Positions 44,749-54,113 are shown, counted from the first letter of the stretch. The stretch is 64,000 bases of DNA from Paenibacillus timonensis (GCF_009725205.1 NZ_WNZY01000001.1:420558-484557), one strand, 5' to 3'. Notes: generated by a model from the sequence alone, not told the origin. A program made the numbers and translations.

Positions 44749-45642
44749 TTGGATATCCGACAAATGCAGGTTTTAATTGAAGTCGCACGGCAACGAAGCT
44801 TTACCAAGGCAGCCGAAGCGATGTACATTACCCAACCGACCATCAGTAAAACCATCAAAGCCATGGAAGAGGAACTCGGGGTCGTGCTGTTCGATCGGGT
44901 CGGCAAAAAAATCGAGCTGACCGACGCCGGACGGATTATCGCTACGCAGGCCCAACAAATCGTGACCTCCTTCCAGAACCTGATGGCCGAGCTCGACGAT
45001 TTGCGTAATTTGAAGAAAGGACATCTCCGCATCGGGCTTCCGCCGATGGTGGGGGCGAGCTTTTTTCCGAAGGTGATTGGGGAGTTTCATCAACGCTATC
45101 CCGATATAACGATCCAGCTTTTTGAGGACGGGGCCAAAAAAGTAGAACAGGACGTCGCCGGCGGATTGCTGGATGTGGGGGTTGTCGTGTTGCCGACGGT
45201 GGAAGCGGAGCTTAGCTGTTTTCCTTTTGTCGAGGAGAAGCTGAATCTGGTCGTACATCCCTCGCATCCGCTGGCGGAGCAGGAATCGGCGGAATTGTCC
45301 GAGCTGTCCCAGGACGGCTTCGTGTTGTTCCGCGAGGACTTTACGCTGCATGACCGCATCATCGGGGAATGCGCGAAAGCCGGGTTTCAGCCGCATGTCA
45401 TCTACGAGAGCTCGCAGTGGGACCTGATCAGCGAGATGGTGGCCGTTGGCCTCGGCATCACGCTGCTGCCGGAAACGATCTGCCGCGAGATCGACGACGA
45501 GGGTGTACGGATCATCCCACTCGTGAAGCCGGTGATACCTTGGAAGCTTGGCATCGTATGGCGTGACGATCGATATCAGTCTTTTGCCACTCGGGAATGG
45601 ATTCGGTTTGCTCAGGAAGTGTTGGCGCCTCATATTGGGTAA
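44749..45642 (+). CDS. cidR: LysR-family regulator of lrgAB (CidR/YwbI-like)
   Basis: 297 residues from a TTG at 44749, with AAAGGAG about 9 bases upstream. The DNA-binding domain reads LDIRQMQVLIEVARQRSFTK, then TQPTISKTIKAMEEELGVVLFDR. The effector domain shows GLPPMVGASFFPKVIGEFHQ and LVVHPSHPLAEQESAELSEL. Divergent placement from lrgAB and these phrases fit the CidR/YwbI group, which activates the holin-like pair in response to overflow metabolites such as acetate or pyruvate. The effector here is inferred, not seen. Confidence 0.82.
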   Translation: MDIRQMQVLIEVARQRSFTKAAEAMYITQPTISKTIKAMEEELGVVLFDRVGKKIELTDAGRIIATQAQQIVTSFQNLMAELDDLRNLKKGHLRIGLPPMVGASFFPKVIGEFHQRYPDITIQLFEDGAKKVEQDVAGGLLDVGVVVLPTVEAELSCFPFVEEKLNLVVHPSHPLAEQESAELSELSQDGFVLFREDFTLHDRIIGECAKAGFQPHVIYESSQWDLISEMVAVGLGITLLPETICREIDDEGVRIIPLVKPVIPWKLGIVWRDDRYQSFATREWIRFAQEVLAPHIG

Positions 45643-45691
45643 AAATACCCGAATTGTCTGAGTTCTGACAAACAATGGGACGCCAGACTAC

Positions 45692-45720
45692 TTGTGCAAC
45701 CTGTAGAGCCTGCCTATAAT
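45692..45720 (+). promoter_or_regulatory. Promoter of the amino-acid permease gene
   Basis: TTGTGC at 45692-45697, spacer 17, TATAAT at 45715-45720. Confidence 0.65.
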
Positions 45721-45763
45721 AGCGAAATGATTCACAAATTGTTGATTAGGGGATAAAGCATAA

Positions 45764-47161
45764 ATGAGTTTGCTGCGAAAAAAATCGATTTCTTTCATGT
45801 TGCAAGAGAAACAGATGGCCGGCTCCAGTACGGGGGGGATGAAAAAAGAGTTGGGCGTTTTTGACCTGGCTATGCTGGGGATCGGCTGTATCGTCGGTAC
45901 GGGAATCTTCGTGCTTACCGGAGTGGCTGCCGCCCAACACGCCGGTCCAGGCCTAATCTTATCCTTTATTCTGGCCGGTATCGTCTGCGCGTTCTGCGCG
46001 TTGTGTTATGCCGAATTTGCCTCCATGGTCCCCGTGTCAGGGAGTGCCTACACTTACAGTTACGCCACCTTTGGCGAGCTGATCGCCTGGATCCTCGGGT
46101 GGGACCTGATCCTGGAATACGGCTTTGCCGCTTCGATGGTGGCGAGCGGATGGTCGGGATATTTCCAAGGCTTGATCTCTGGCATGGGAATCACGTTGCC
46201 GACGGCGCTCAGCAGCGCCTTTGATCCGGCGAACGGCACCTATGTTGACGTCCCGGCGATCTTGATCGTGCTGGTGTTGACATTTATCGTCTCCCGCGGC
46301 TCCAAGGAGTCTTCGCGGTTGAATTCGATCATGGTTATCGTGAAAATCGCCGTGATCCTCCTCTTTATCGTGGTGGGTGCGTTCTACGTCAAACCGGGCA
46401 ATTGGACGCCCTTCATGCCTTTTGGCTTCAGCGGAGTTGTGACTGGGGCGGCGACGGCGTTCCTATCCTACATCGGGTTCGATGCGGTGGCCACCGCCGC
46501 GGAAGAAGTGAAGAATCCGCAAAAAGATCTGCCACGCGGCATTATGTGGTCCTTGGTCGTGTGCTCCCTCCTGTACGTTCTCGTGACGGGTGTGCTGACA
46601 GGGATTGTTCCTTATGCCGAATTAAATGTGAAAAACCCGGTGGCCTTTGCGTTGCAATATATCAACCAGAATTGGGTTGCCGGCTTTATTTCCCTGGGGG
46701 CGATCGTCGGGATCACAACCGTTTTGTTCGTGCTCCTGTTTGGACAGACGCGACTGCTCTACGCCATCGGACGCGACGGCCTGCTGCCGAAGCCGCTGGC
46801 TCGATTGAATCCGAAGACCGGCGTCCCGGCGAACAGCACCTGGGCGACGGGAGTTATCGTTGCGATTTTTGCGGGTTTGATTCCGTTGCGCAAGCTGGCT
46901 GATCTCGTCAGCATCGGGACCTTGTTCGCGTTTATTTCGGTGTCGCTGGGCATCATTATTTTGCGCAAGTCTCGTCCGGATCTAGAACGGTCGTTTAAAG
47001 TTCCATTGGTACCATGGATTCCGGTGCTGGCCGTGCTGACCTGCGGTTATCTGCTGATCAGCCTGCCGGCGGTGACTTGGATCGCTTTCCTGATTTGGAT
47101 GGTTATCGGACTCATTGTCTACTTTGCCTACGGCTACAAACATAGCGAGCTCTCGAAGTAA
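45764..47161 (+). CDS. APC-superfamily amino-acid permease (YfnA-like)
   Basis: 465 residues from ATG 45764. A 30-residue polar N-terminus leads into about twelve helices. The family's first-helix motif is LGIGCIVGTGIFVLTGVAA; further marks are GSAYTYSYATFGELIAWILGW, AFLSYIGFDAVATAAEEVKN and YAIGRDGLLPKPLARLNPKTG. This is the cationic amino acid transporter branch with B. subtilis YfnA and mammalian CAT relatives, which import neutral or cationic amino acids with protons. The substrate is uncertain. It has its own promoter. Confidence 0.87.
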   Translation: MSLLRKKSISFMLQEKQMAGSSTGGMKKELGVFDLAMLGIGCIVGTGIFVLTGVAAAQHAGPGLILSFILAGIVCAFCALCYAEFASMVPVSGSAYTYSYATFGELIAWILGWDLILEYGFAASMVASGWSGYFQGLISGMGITLPTALSSAFDPANGTYVDVPAILIVLVLTFIVSRGSKESSRLNSIMVIVKIAVILLFIVVGAFYVKPGNWTPFMPFGFSGVVTGAATAFLSYIGFDAVATAAEEVKNPQKDLPRGIMWSLVVCSLLYVLVTGVLTGIVPYAELNVKNPVAFALQYINQNWVAGFISLGAIVGITTVLFVLLFGQTRLLYAIGRDGLLPKPLARLNPKTGVPANSTWATGVIVAIFAGLIPLRKLADLVSIGTLFAFISVSLGIIILRKSRPDLERSFKVPLVPWIPVLAVLTCGYLLISLPAVTWIAFLIWMVIGLIVYFAYGYKHSELSK

Positions 47162-47261
47162 ACACAGGGCATCGCGGCTGCATATTTCCCGGGAATTTAG
47201 CAGATAGTAAAGGGGCATGTCGAAATTTGCATAGCCCTAAAGCTACGAAGGAGAGACAGCC

Positions 47262-48053
47262 GTGAAGTATGCCTTAATCTGTTCATTGCTGGTCAGCCTG
47301 CTGTTCGGAACGGGATTACCCGTTGCATCAGCCCAAGCGGACGTTACCCACCATTTCGGATTCAAAAAAAGCGTTGGCGGCCAGCTTCCCTCGATTAACG
47401 AGGAAGGGTTCAAAGATATTATCGATAAGAACGGCGCGATTTTCCTCGCAGATCCTTCGCGCAAAGAATTGTTCTTAACGTTCGACAACGGTTATGAGAA
47501 CGGTTATACCGCCCCAATCCTCGACACGCTGAAGGCGAAGAAGGTCCCGGCGATCTTCTTTGTGACCGGCCACTACATTAAGGACCAGCCAGAGCTGCTG
47601 AAGCGCATGGCTGCAGAGGGCCATTTGATCGGCAATCACTCTTGGAGCCACCCGGACATGACGACGATTTCCGACGCGCAAATCCGGGAGGAGCTGGAGA
47701 AGGTAAAAAGCGCAACCGCCCAGGTGACGGGGCAGTCCAAGATGGAGTACCTGCGCCCGCCACGCGGCATTTTCAGCGATCGGACGCTGCGCGTGACGAG
47801 GACGCTCGGGTATACGAACGTTTTTTGGTCCGTCGCTTATAAGGATTGGGATGTGAACGACCAGCACGGGGCGGATTATGCCTACCAGAAGGTCGTATCG
47901 CAGTTGCATCCCGGCGCCGTGATCCTTCTGCACTCCGTCTCCAAGGACAATGCGGCAGCCTTGGGTGCGATCATCGATGAAGCTCGCCGGCAAGGGTATG
48001 AGTTCAAAAGCCTGGACGAGATGAAGCCGGAACAACCGCGTCCACAATCCTAA
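47262..48053 (+). CDS. pdaA: Delta-lactam-biosynthetic de-N-acetylase (PdaA-like)
   Basis: 263 residues from a GTG at 47262, with GAAGGAGAG upstream. A signal peptide ends at about residue 25 (PVASAQA). The NodB deacetylase domain has LFLTFDNGYENGYTAPILDT (the D-N variant of TFDDG known in PdaA), the metal-binding GNHSWSHPD and RPPRGIFSDRTLRVTRTLGY, with VILLHSVSKDNAAAL late. PdaA removes acetyl from muramic acid so muramic delta-lactam can form in spore cortex, so a spore-former is implied. A NodB-type chitin deacetylase is the alternative but fits less well. Confidence 0.9.
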   Translation: MKYALICSLLVSLLFGTGLPVASAQADVTHHFGFKKSVGGQLPSINEEGFKDIIDKNGAIFLADPSRKELFLTFDNGYENGYTAPILDTLKAKKVPAIFFVTGHYIKDQPELLKRMAAEGHLIGNHSWSHPDMTTISDAQIREELEKVKSATAQVTGQSKMEYLRPPRGIFSDRTLRVTRTLGYTNVFWSVAYKDWDVNDQHGADYAYQKVVSQLHPGAVILLHSVSKDNAAALGAIIDEARRQGYEFKSLDEMKPEQPRPQS

Positions 48054-48058
48054 AATCC

Positions 48059-48105
48059 AGACCGTTACAGGCGGGCGAAATGCCCCGATGTACGGTCTTT
48101 TTTTT
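48059..48105 (+). terminator. Terminator after pdaA
   Basis: AGACCGT pairs with ACGGTCT enclosing a GGGC/GCCC stem; a T run follows. Confidence 0.6.
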
Positions 48106-48133
48106 GCCTTATTTGTCTGAATTTTGACGGCGC

Positions 48134-48162
48134 TTGACTTCACATTTGCAGGCTCTTATAAT
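48134..48162 (+). promoter_or_regulatory. Promoter of the MarR-ABC operon
   Basis: TTGACT at 48134-48139, spacer 17, TATAAT at 48157-48162. An imperfect inverted repeat (TAATAGT...ACTAATTA, 48177-48194) follows and may bind the MarR protein. Confidence 0.75.
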
Positions 48163-48226
48163 TAGGCATGCAAATTAATAGTCGCACTAATTATTAAACA
48201 ATGAAAATAAATAAGGGGGGATTGGT

Positions 48227-48697
48227 TTGTTCACCGGTGATAACCCGCAGGCGCTTAGGCTACTGAAGGCTTTTCACCGCTTTCGGAGGCTCGATCTCAG
48301 CAAACTGACGCCGTCGGAGTTTAAACCTAGCGAAGTCAGATTGATGTTTTACATCTTACATGGCATGGAGAAGGATGAACGTGGGGTAACCGTGTCAGAG
48401 CTCAGCGCGATGATGGAGGTTGCTTCTCCGACCATCACGCCGCTCGTTCGCAGTTTAGAGGAGCGAGGACTGGTCCTGCGTTACAACGACAAGGAGGATC
48501 GCCGGGCGGTTCGAGTTAAGCTGACGGAGCAAGGGCTGGACCATGTCAAGGAGACGGCCAAGAAACGTTCGGCCCAAATTCAAGGGTTGGTAGAGTTTCT
48601 AGGCGAAGAGAAGAGCCGGCAGCTTATTGAGCTGTTGGAGCAGGTGTACGATTACGTAGATATGAAGCTGCATACAGACAAAAGTCAAGAGGAATGA
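48227..48697 (+). CDS. MarR-family regulator of the ABC exporter operon
   Basis: 156 residues from a TTG at 48227, with AAGGGGGG about 6 bases upstream. The winged helix is GVTVSELSAMMEVASPTITPLVRSLEERGLV and the wing is RYNDKEDRRAVRVKLTEQG, the MarR signature with conserved D-x-R. It lies directly before two ABC exporter half-transporter genes (31-base gap), matching MarR-controlled drug exporters such as BmrA-BmrCD-like operons. It probably represses its own promoter until a ligand binds. Confidence 0.87.
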   Translation: MFTGDNPQALRLLKAFHRFRRLDLSKLTPSEFKPSEVRLMFYILHGMEKDERGVTVSELSAMMEVASPTITPLVRSLEERGLVLRYNDKEDRRAVRVKLTEQGLDHVKETAKKRSAQIQGLVEFLGEEKSRQLIELLEQVYDYVDMKLHTDKSQEE

Positions 48698-48727
48698 AAT
48701 GAATAGAACAAGTGGAGTTGATGGGAA

Positions 48728-50455
48728 TTGATTAAACTATTCCGCAATTTGAAACCATACCGCTGGCTTGTGGCCGCGGTGCTTATCTTCGTCTTCTTCC
48801 AGACGTTATCAGAGCTGTACTTACCAACGCTGATGGCGGACATCGTAGATAAAGGGGTAGTGAACGGAGATACGCCGTATATCTGGCGAATCGGCGGGCT
48901 CATGCTGGTGGTTGCGCTCGGAGGGATGGCCTGTTCGATCGCAGCCAGCTATTTCTCGTCTAGAGCCGCAACCGGCTTCGGGAAGCTGCTTCGGGGCAAG
49001 GTATTCAAGCATGTCTCGAACTTCTCGCTGGAGGAGTTTGATACAATTGGCACCGCCTCGCTGATTACACGCACGACCAACGACATTACTCAAGTGCAGC
49101 AGGTATTGATCATGATCCTGCGCATGATGGTTATGGCGCCGATGATGTGTTTGGGCGGGATCATTATGGCCGTTTCCAAAGACGCGACGCTGTCGCTGGT
49201 GCTGGTGGTTATCTTGCCGGTGCTGGCCGGGGCAATTTTCCTGATCGCCCGCAAAGGGTTGCCATTATTTAAGGCGATCCAGAAGAAAATCGACAAATTG
49301 AATCTCGTTATGCGCGAAAGCCTGACCGGGATTCGCGTCATTCGTTCTTTTAACCGGACCGACTACGAAAGCAAGCGTTTCGACGCGGCGAACCTCGATT
49401 TGACGGATACATCGATCAAGGTCAACAAAATCATGGCCTTTATGATGCCGATTATGATGTTGGTCATGAACTTGTCTTCCGTGGCGATCATTTGGTATGG
49501 AGGGCTGCGGATTGACGCTGGAGATATGCAGGTCGGCGATCTGATGGCGTTCCTGCAATACGCCATGCAAATCATGTTCTCCCTTGTCATGGTGTCGATG
49601 ATGTTCGTGATGATTCCGCGGGCTTCGGCTTCGGCCATCCGGATCAACGAGGTGCTGGACATGGTGCCGGTGATCAAGGATTCGGCAGCTAGCAGCCGGC
49701 CGACGGAAGCGAAGGGACTCGTCGAGTTCCAAAACGTCTCCTTCAGCTATCCCGGGGCGGAACAACCGGCGGTTCAGGACATTACGTTTACCGCTAAGCC
49801 GGGCCAAGTGACGGCCATCATCGGCGGGACGGGTTCCGGGAAATCCACGATGATCAGCTTGATTCCGCGGTTCTACGACGTGCAGGCTGGCAGCGTAAGG
49901 GTTGACGGTGTAGACGTCCGCGATATGACGCAGGTGGAACTGCGCAGCAAAATCGGCTTTGTCCCGCAAATGGCGGTGCTCTTCTCGGGAACGATCAGCG
50001 AGAACATCCGCTATGGCAAGGAAGATGCGACCGACGAGGAAGTGTGGCGCGCTGCGGAAATTGCTCAGGCGAGAGATTTCATCGGCAAAATGGAACAAGG
50101 CTTCGAGTCGCCCATCGCCCAAGGCGGCACCAACGTGTCGGGCGGACAGAAGCAACGGCTATCGATTGCCCGCGCTTTGGTGCGGCCTGCGGAAATTTAT
50201 ATCTTTGACGACAGCTTCTCGGCGCTCGACTTCAAGACCGATGCGAAGCTACGGGCCGCCTTGAAACAGGAAACGAAGGAATCTACCGTCATCATCGTCG
50301 CACAACGCGTCAGTACCGTGCTTGATGCCGATCAAATTATCGTGATGAACGATAGCCAAATCGCCGGAGTAGGTACGCATCAAGAATTGATGGAAACTTG
50401 CGACGTCTATAAAGAAATCGTCTATTCACAGCTTTCGGAGGAGGAGATCGCATGA
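48728..50455 (+). CDS. Heterodimeric ABC exporter half-transporter, degenerate-site subunit
   Basis: 575 residues from a TTG at 48728 after GGAGTTGATGGG. Six membrane helices (residues about 15-310) precede the ATPase domain with Walker A GGTGSGKST, signature VSGGQKQRL and Walker B IYIFDDSFSALD. The catalytic Glu after Walker B is Asp here (FDDS instead of FDEA), the mark of the degenerate-site partner in TM287/288- and BmrCD-type heterodimers. With the next gene (4-base overlap) it should form one multidrug or lipid exporter. Confidence 0.9.
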   Translation: MIKLFRNLKPYRWLVAAVLIFVFFQTLSELYLPTLMADIVDKGVVNGDTPYIWRIGGLMLVVALGGMACSIAASYFSSRAATGFGKLLRGKVFKHVSNFSLEEFDTIGTASLITRTTNDITQVQQVLIMILRMMVMAPMMCLGGIIMAVSKDATLSLVLVVILPVLAGAIFLIARKGLPLFKAIQKKIDKLNLVMRESLTGIRVIRSFNRTDYESKRFDAANLDLTDTSIKVNKIMAFMMPIMMLVMNLSSVAIIWYGGLRIDAGDMQVGDLMAFLQYAMQIMFSLVMVSMMFVMIPRASASAIRINEVLDMVPVIKDSAASSRPTEAKGLVEFQNVSFSYPGAEQPAVQDITFTAKPGQVTAIIGGTGSGKSTMISLIPRFYDVQAGSVRVDGVDVRDMTQVELRSKIGFVPQMAVLFSGTISENIRYGKEDATDEEVWRAAEIAQARDFIGKMEQGFESPIAQGGTNVSGGQKQRLSIARALVRPAEIYIFDDSFSALDFKTDAKLRAALKQETKESTVIIVAQRVSTVLDADQIIVMNDSQIAGVGTHQELMETCDVYKEIVYSQLSEEEIA

Positions 50456-52362
50456 GTCAAGAGCAAACTGAGAAAAAACGCGGATTCGGCGGCCCTCGCC
50501 GCGGGCACGGTGGACCCGGCGGACCCGGCGGACACGGGGGTCCTGGTATGGGAATGCCAGTGGAGAAGGCGAAGGATTTCAAAGGAACCTTAAAACGGTT
50601 GATCCGATACTTAAGACCGCATAAGGTTCAGTTGGCCGCGGTACTGGTCATGGCCATTTTGAGTACCGTGTTCAGCATCTTCAGCCCGAAGGTGATGGGG
50701 AAGGCGACCACCAAGTTATTCGAAGGCATCGTAGCTAAGTTTCAAGGCGTTCCCGGTGCGGAGATCGACTTCCAGTACGTCTGGCAAATTATTATGATCC
50801 TAATTGGTTTATATGTACTGAGCGCGCTATTTGGCTATGTCCAACAGTATTTGATGGCCGGCGTTGCCCAGAAGACGGTTTACGACCTACGGAAGGACGT
50901 CAATGCCAAGCTGAACAAGCTGCCGCTGAAATACTTCGACGCCCGGACGCACGGGGAAATCTTAAGCCGGGTCACCAATGACGTCGACAACATCGCCGGT
51001 ACTTTGCAGCAAAGCTTGACGCAGTTAATCACGTCGATCCTGACGATCATTGGCGTTATCGCGATGATGCTGTCCATCAGTCCGCTGATGACCTTGATTG
51101 CGGTTCTAACGTTGCCGCTGAGCATCGTGGCGATCACCTCGATTGCCAAGCGGTCGCAGAAACAGTTCGTCCGCCAGCAAAAAGAACTCGGACAGCTGAA
51201 CGGTCATGTGGAGGAAATGTATACCGGCCACAAGATCATCAAAGCGTTTGGTCGCGAGACCAAGTCATTGGAGCAGTTCGACAACATTAATGAACGCCTG
51301 TATGAGGCGGGCTGGAAGGCTCAGTTCATCTCCGGCGTCATCATGCCGATTATGAGTTTTATCGGGAACATCGGATATGTACTCGTTTCTGTGGTCGGCG
51401 GGATTCTCGTGACTAAGAGAACGATCGAAATCGGCGATGTGCAGGCGTTTATCCAGTACTCCCGCCAATTTACGATGCCGATCACGCAAACGGCGAACAT
51501 CGCCAACATCATCCAGTCGACCGTAGCTTCGGCGGAGCGGGTGTTTGAAATCCTGGATGAGGAAGAACAGGTACCGGAAACAGCGAATCCCACTGTATTG
51601 GAACAGCCTCGCGGCGATGTGGCGTTCAATCATATCCAGTTCGGTTACGATCCGGAACATCTGTTGATCGAAGATATGAACATCGACGTGAAACAGGGCC
51701 AAACGATCGCCATCGTCGGGCCAACCGGCGCCGGCAAAACAACGCTGATCAACCTGCTGATGCGCTTCTATGAGGTGAACGGCGGATCGATCACGGTGGA
51801 TGGGGTCAACATTGCCGAGATGAAACGCGGCGATTTGCGCAGCCTGTTCGGGATGGTCCTGCAGGATACGTGGCTGTTTAACGGTACGATCCGCGATAAC
51901 ATCGCCTACGGCCGCGAAGGTGCAACGGAGGAGGAAGTCGTGCGTGCCGCCAAAACGGCGTACGCCGACCACTTTATCCGTACGTTGCCGGGCGGGTATA
52001 ACACGGTCCTGAATGAGGAAGCGTCGAACATCTCGCAAGGGCAGAAGCAATTACTGACGATTGCTCGCGCCATCCTTGCCGATCCGGCGATCTTAATTCT
52101 CGACGAAGCAACAAGCAGTGTCGATACCCGGACCGAGGTGCATATCCAGAAAGCGATGAACGAGCTGATGAGAGGTAGAACAAGCTTTGTCATCGCCCAC
52201 CGGTTGTCGACGATTCGGGACGCCGATCTCATTCTCGTGATGAACCATGGCACCGTGATCGAGAAGGGCTCGCACGAAGAACTGCTGGCACTTGGCGGCT
52301 TCTATGCCGATTTGTACAACAGCCAATTCACCAAAGGCGACTTCGAGCCAGAAGCGGTATAA
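50452..52362 (+). CDS. Heterodimeric ABC exporter half-transporter, canonical subunit
   Basis: 636 residues, ATG 50452, overlapping the previous stop by four bases. A Gly/Pro/His-rich cytosolic N-terminus (about residues 8-36, GGPGGPGG-type repeats) precedes six helices (about 55-350). The ATPase domain has Walker A GPTGAGKTT, Walker B LILDEATSSVD with the catalytic Glu intact, and a degenerate signature ISQGQKQLL in place of LSGGQ. This complements the degenerate partner, since the partner's canonical signature faces this Walker site. A perfect 26-base palindromic terminator follows. The Gly-rich extension is unusual and may bind metal or be disordered. Confidence 0.9.
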   Translation: MSQEQTEKKRGFGGPRRGHGGPGGPGGHGGPGMGMPVEKAKDFKGTLKRLIRYLRPHKVQLAAVLVMAILSTVFSIFSPKVMGKATTKLFEGIVAKFQGVPGAEIDFQYVWQIIMILIGLYVLSALFGYVQQYLMAGVAQKTVYDLRKDVNAKLNKLPLKYFDARTHGEILSRVTNDVDNIAGTLQQSLTQLITSILTIIGVIAMMLSISPLMTLIAVLTLPLSIVAITSIAKRSQKQFVRQQKELGQLNGHVEEMYTGHKIIKAFGRETKSLEQFDNINERLYEAGWKAQFISGVIMPIMSFIGNIGYVLVSVVGGILVTKRTIEIGDVQAFIQYSRQFTMPITQTANIANIIQSTVASAERVFEILDEEEQVPETANPTVLEQPRGDVAFNHIQFGYDPEHLLIEDMNIDVKQGQTIAIVGPTGAGKTTLINLLMRFYEVNGGSITVDGVNIAEMKRGDLRSLFGMVLQDTWLFNGTIRDNIAYGREGATEEEVVRAAKTAYADHFIRTLPGGYNTVLNEEASNISQGQKQLLTIARAILADPAILILDEATSSVDTRTEVHIQKAMNELMRGRTSFVIAHRLSTIRDADLILVMNHGTVIEKGSHEELLALGGFYADLYNSQFTKGDFEPEAV

Positions 52363-52381
52363 AGCTGTCGATTCACAAAAG

Positions 52382-52407
52382 AACGCCCCCGCATATGCGG
52401 GGGCGTT
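52382..52407. terminator. Perfect palindromic terminator
   Basis: A perfect 26-base palindrome with AACGCCCCCGCAT arms. The following T tract is short, so it may work in both directions. The rest of the gap up to 52633 holds only GC-rich imperfect hairpins and no convincing gene. Confidence 0.75.
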
Positions 52408-52633
52408 TGCTATTGGACGTGCACTCTTCGCGCAGGGGCCGTGGGCCGGGGCCGGGTGTTCCTTTATGGCCCCTTTGCATCATTATCCCTTTTGTTAAGG
52501 GAACATGGAGTGTGGAGTGTCGTCTTTACCCTATCCGGTTCAGTTCGCAGCGAGCTGATCCATCGGGATAATCGTGCAAAGGCCCGGACAGAGGATATCA
52601 TCTGCTCGCGAACCGTCCTAGTTACAACTGCGT

Positions 52634-53344
52634 TCAGGCTTCCCCGGCCAGGTGGCGTAGCGCCGCCTCATCGCGGAGGAGCAACTGCCGTCCCGAGACG
52701 GTAAGCACACCGTCATTGCTCAATTGACGCAGCTTGCGGCTTAGCGTTTCCGGCGTGGCGCCGATCAGGCCGGCGAGTTCTTTTTTGGACACAGGGAGTG
52801 CGAATTCCTGAGAATCCGGAGCGGCTTTGCGATGGAAATATAACAGCATTTTGGCTAAACGCCGATCGGCCTCAAGCAAGGTCAATACGGCCGCCCAAGC
52901 ATCGGCTTCCTCCAGCTGCGTGCTGAGTGCGGTCATGAATCGGGCCGCCGTATCTGGATCGCGTCGTAAGATATCGAGGAAATCGCTGCGGTGAATCCGG
53001 CAGACGCCAGTTGAATCGGCTGCGATGGCGCTGGCGTAATGGGGCTTCTCCTGCAGTAAGGCAAACTGGCCGAAGAAATCTCCGGGGAACAGCAGTCGAA
53101 TGATATGCTCTTTGCCGTTATCCTCCAGCTTGGTCAGCTTAATGATTCCGCGATTGACCACGAACAGCGCATCCGAGAGGTCGCCTTCTCGAAAGATGGT
53201 CTCGCCCTTGTGGTACTGCGAGGTACGCATCACGGAATGGAGCAACTCGACCTCCGCTTCGCGCAGCTGCGCAAAGACGGGAACGTGTGCTAGACAGGAT
53301 GGAGCGTTGGCTGCATTTTGGGCGTGGCAAGCGCAGGAACTCAT
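52634..53344 (-). CDS. Crp/Fnr-family regulator with N-terminal cysteine cluster
   Basis: 236 residues from ATG 53344, with GGAAGGGG upstream on the minus strand. The N-terminus is MSSCACHAQNAANAPSC: Cys 4, 6 and 17, and a fourth Cys at 115 (STGVCRIHRSDF). This recalls E. coli FNR, where Cys 20, 23, 29 and 122 hold a [4Fe-4S] cluster, although spacing differs. The sensor domain (about 20-130) has IFREGDLSDALFVVNRGIIKLTK. The helix-turn-helix is SKKELAGLIGATPETLSRKLRQL, with E-x-L-S-R. Oxygen or NO sensing is inferred. A TGTGA-like palindrome lies in the divergent gap to the V4R gene. Confidence 0.85.
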   Translation of the reverse strand: MSSCACHAQNAANAPSCLAHVPVFAQLREAEVELLHSVMRTSQYHKGETIFREGDLSDALFVVNRGIIKLTKLEDNGKEHIIRLLFPGDFFGQFALLQEKPHYASAIAADSTGVCRIHRSDFLDILRRDPDTAARFMTALSTQLEEADAWAAVLTLLEADRRLAKMLLYFHRKAAPDSQEFALPVSKKELAGLIGATPETLSRKLRQLSNDGVLTVSGRQLLLRDEAALRHLAGEA

Positions 53345-53415
53345 TCGTGACCCCTTCCTTTCTTAAAATGACAGCGTATTTTACCTATAACTTAACAGTC
53401 TATCGGTCAAGGTAT

Positions 53416-53431
53416 AGTGATCATTATCACA
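53416..53431. promoter_or_regulatory. Crp/Fnr-like palindrome between regulator and V4R genes
   Basis: AGTGATCATTATCACA differs from TGTGA-N6-TCACA by one base and extends into a longer imperfect palindrome (TAT...ATA). It lies 72 bases before the regulator start and 109 before the V4R gene, so it could serve either. Confidence 0.6.
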
Positions 53432-53539
53432 ATATTTCTGTCGAATTCTTGATCCAAATCAAGGTGTATTGAGGGCAGATATGGCAAATTAAACCTATCA
53501 ACGGCATTCGCCGGTTATCCAAGGATAGGGGGAAGTACA

Positions 53540-53992
53540 ATGAGAGGATTTACGTTTAATGAATTGAAACAAATCGACCGTTCTCGGCTGGGAGGTGAGG
53601 TGCCGCTGGAGTTGTTTCGGGCGATCCGCCTGATCGGTATGCAACAAGGGCTACCTTTGGAAGGGAAAGGGACAACCGCTTCGATCGGCCGCAAAATCGG
53701 CGAAAGCCTGCCCGTGGAATCGTTGGATGAGCTGCTTGGCTTATTCGCTGAACTGCGTATCGGATTGCCGCGGGTTTTGGAACAGGGTGAACGATTGATT
53801 CGGATCGCCATAGACGATTGCTTTTGCAAGGGATTGCCTTTGATTGAGGAGAAGAAGGTATGCGATCTGGAGGGTGCGATTCTGGAAGGGGCGCTCGGCA
53901 AAATGTTAAACCGGAAGGTTAGCGTACGGGAGACGAAATGTAATGTTTGCGGGGACGAACACTGCGAGTACGAAATCCGGATCTATGAATAA
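53540..53992 (+). CDS. V4R (4-vinyl reductase) domain protein
   Basis: 150 residues from ATG 53540 after AGGGGGAAG. The V4R pattern is seen as LFRAIRLIGMQQGLPLEGKG near residue 25 and EGALGKMLNRKVSVRETKCNV-type end, with the Cys motif C-N-V-C-G-D-E-H-C (C-x2-C-x4-C) near residue 135 followed by EYEIRIYE. V4R is a small-molecule-binding fold, often in regulators and sensors, with a Cys-rich metal site. Here it stands alone, between a Crp/Fnr gene and a chemoreceptor gene, suggesting a soluble sensor for one of them. Function otherwise unknown. Confidence 0.8.
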   Translation: MRGFTFNELKQIDRSRLGGEVPLELFRAIRLIGMQQGLPLEGKGTTASIGRKIGESLPVESLDELLGLFAELRIGLPRVLEQGERLIRIAIDDCFCKGLPLIEEKKVCDLEGAILEGALGKMLNRKVSVRETKCNVCGDEHCEYEIRIYE

Positions 53993-54113
53993 AATCGAAT
54001 TATGTCGAATAAAACGCTAAATAAAGTAAATTATTCTACATAATCCGACATCTCCTGCCGATATTGATTTCATACGTCAATACTTCTAAAGAGAAGCGCA
54101 GGAGGTTATGGAA

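Noticed and set aside
52408..52633. Possible small gene or RNA in the gap after the ABC exporter operon
   Set aside because: Only GC-rich imperfect hairpins and an 87-codon frame with no SD; nothing supportable.
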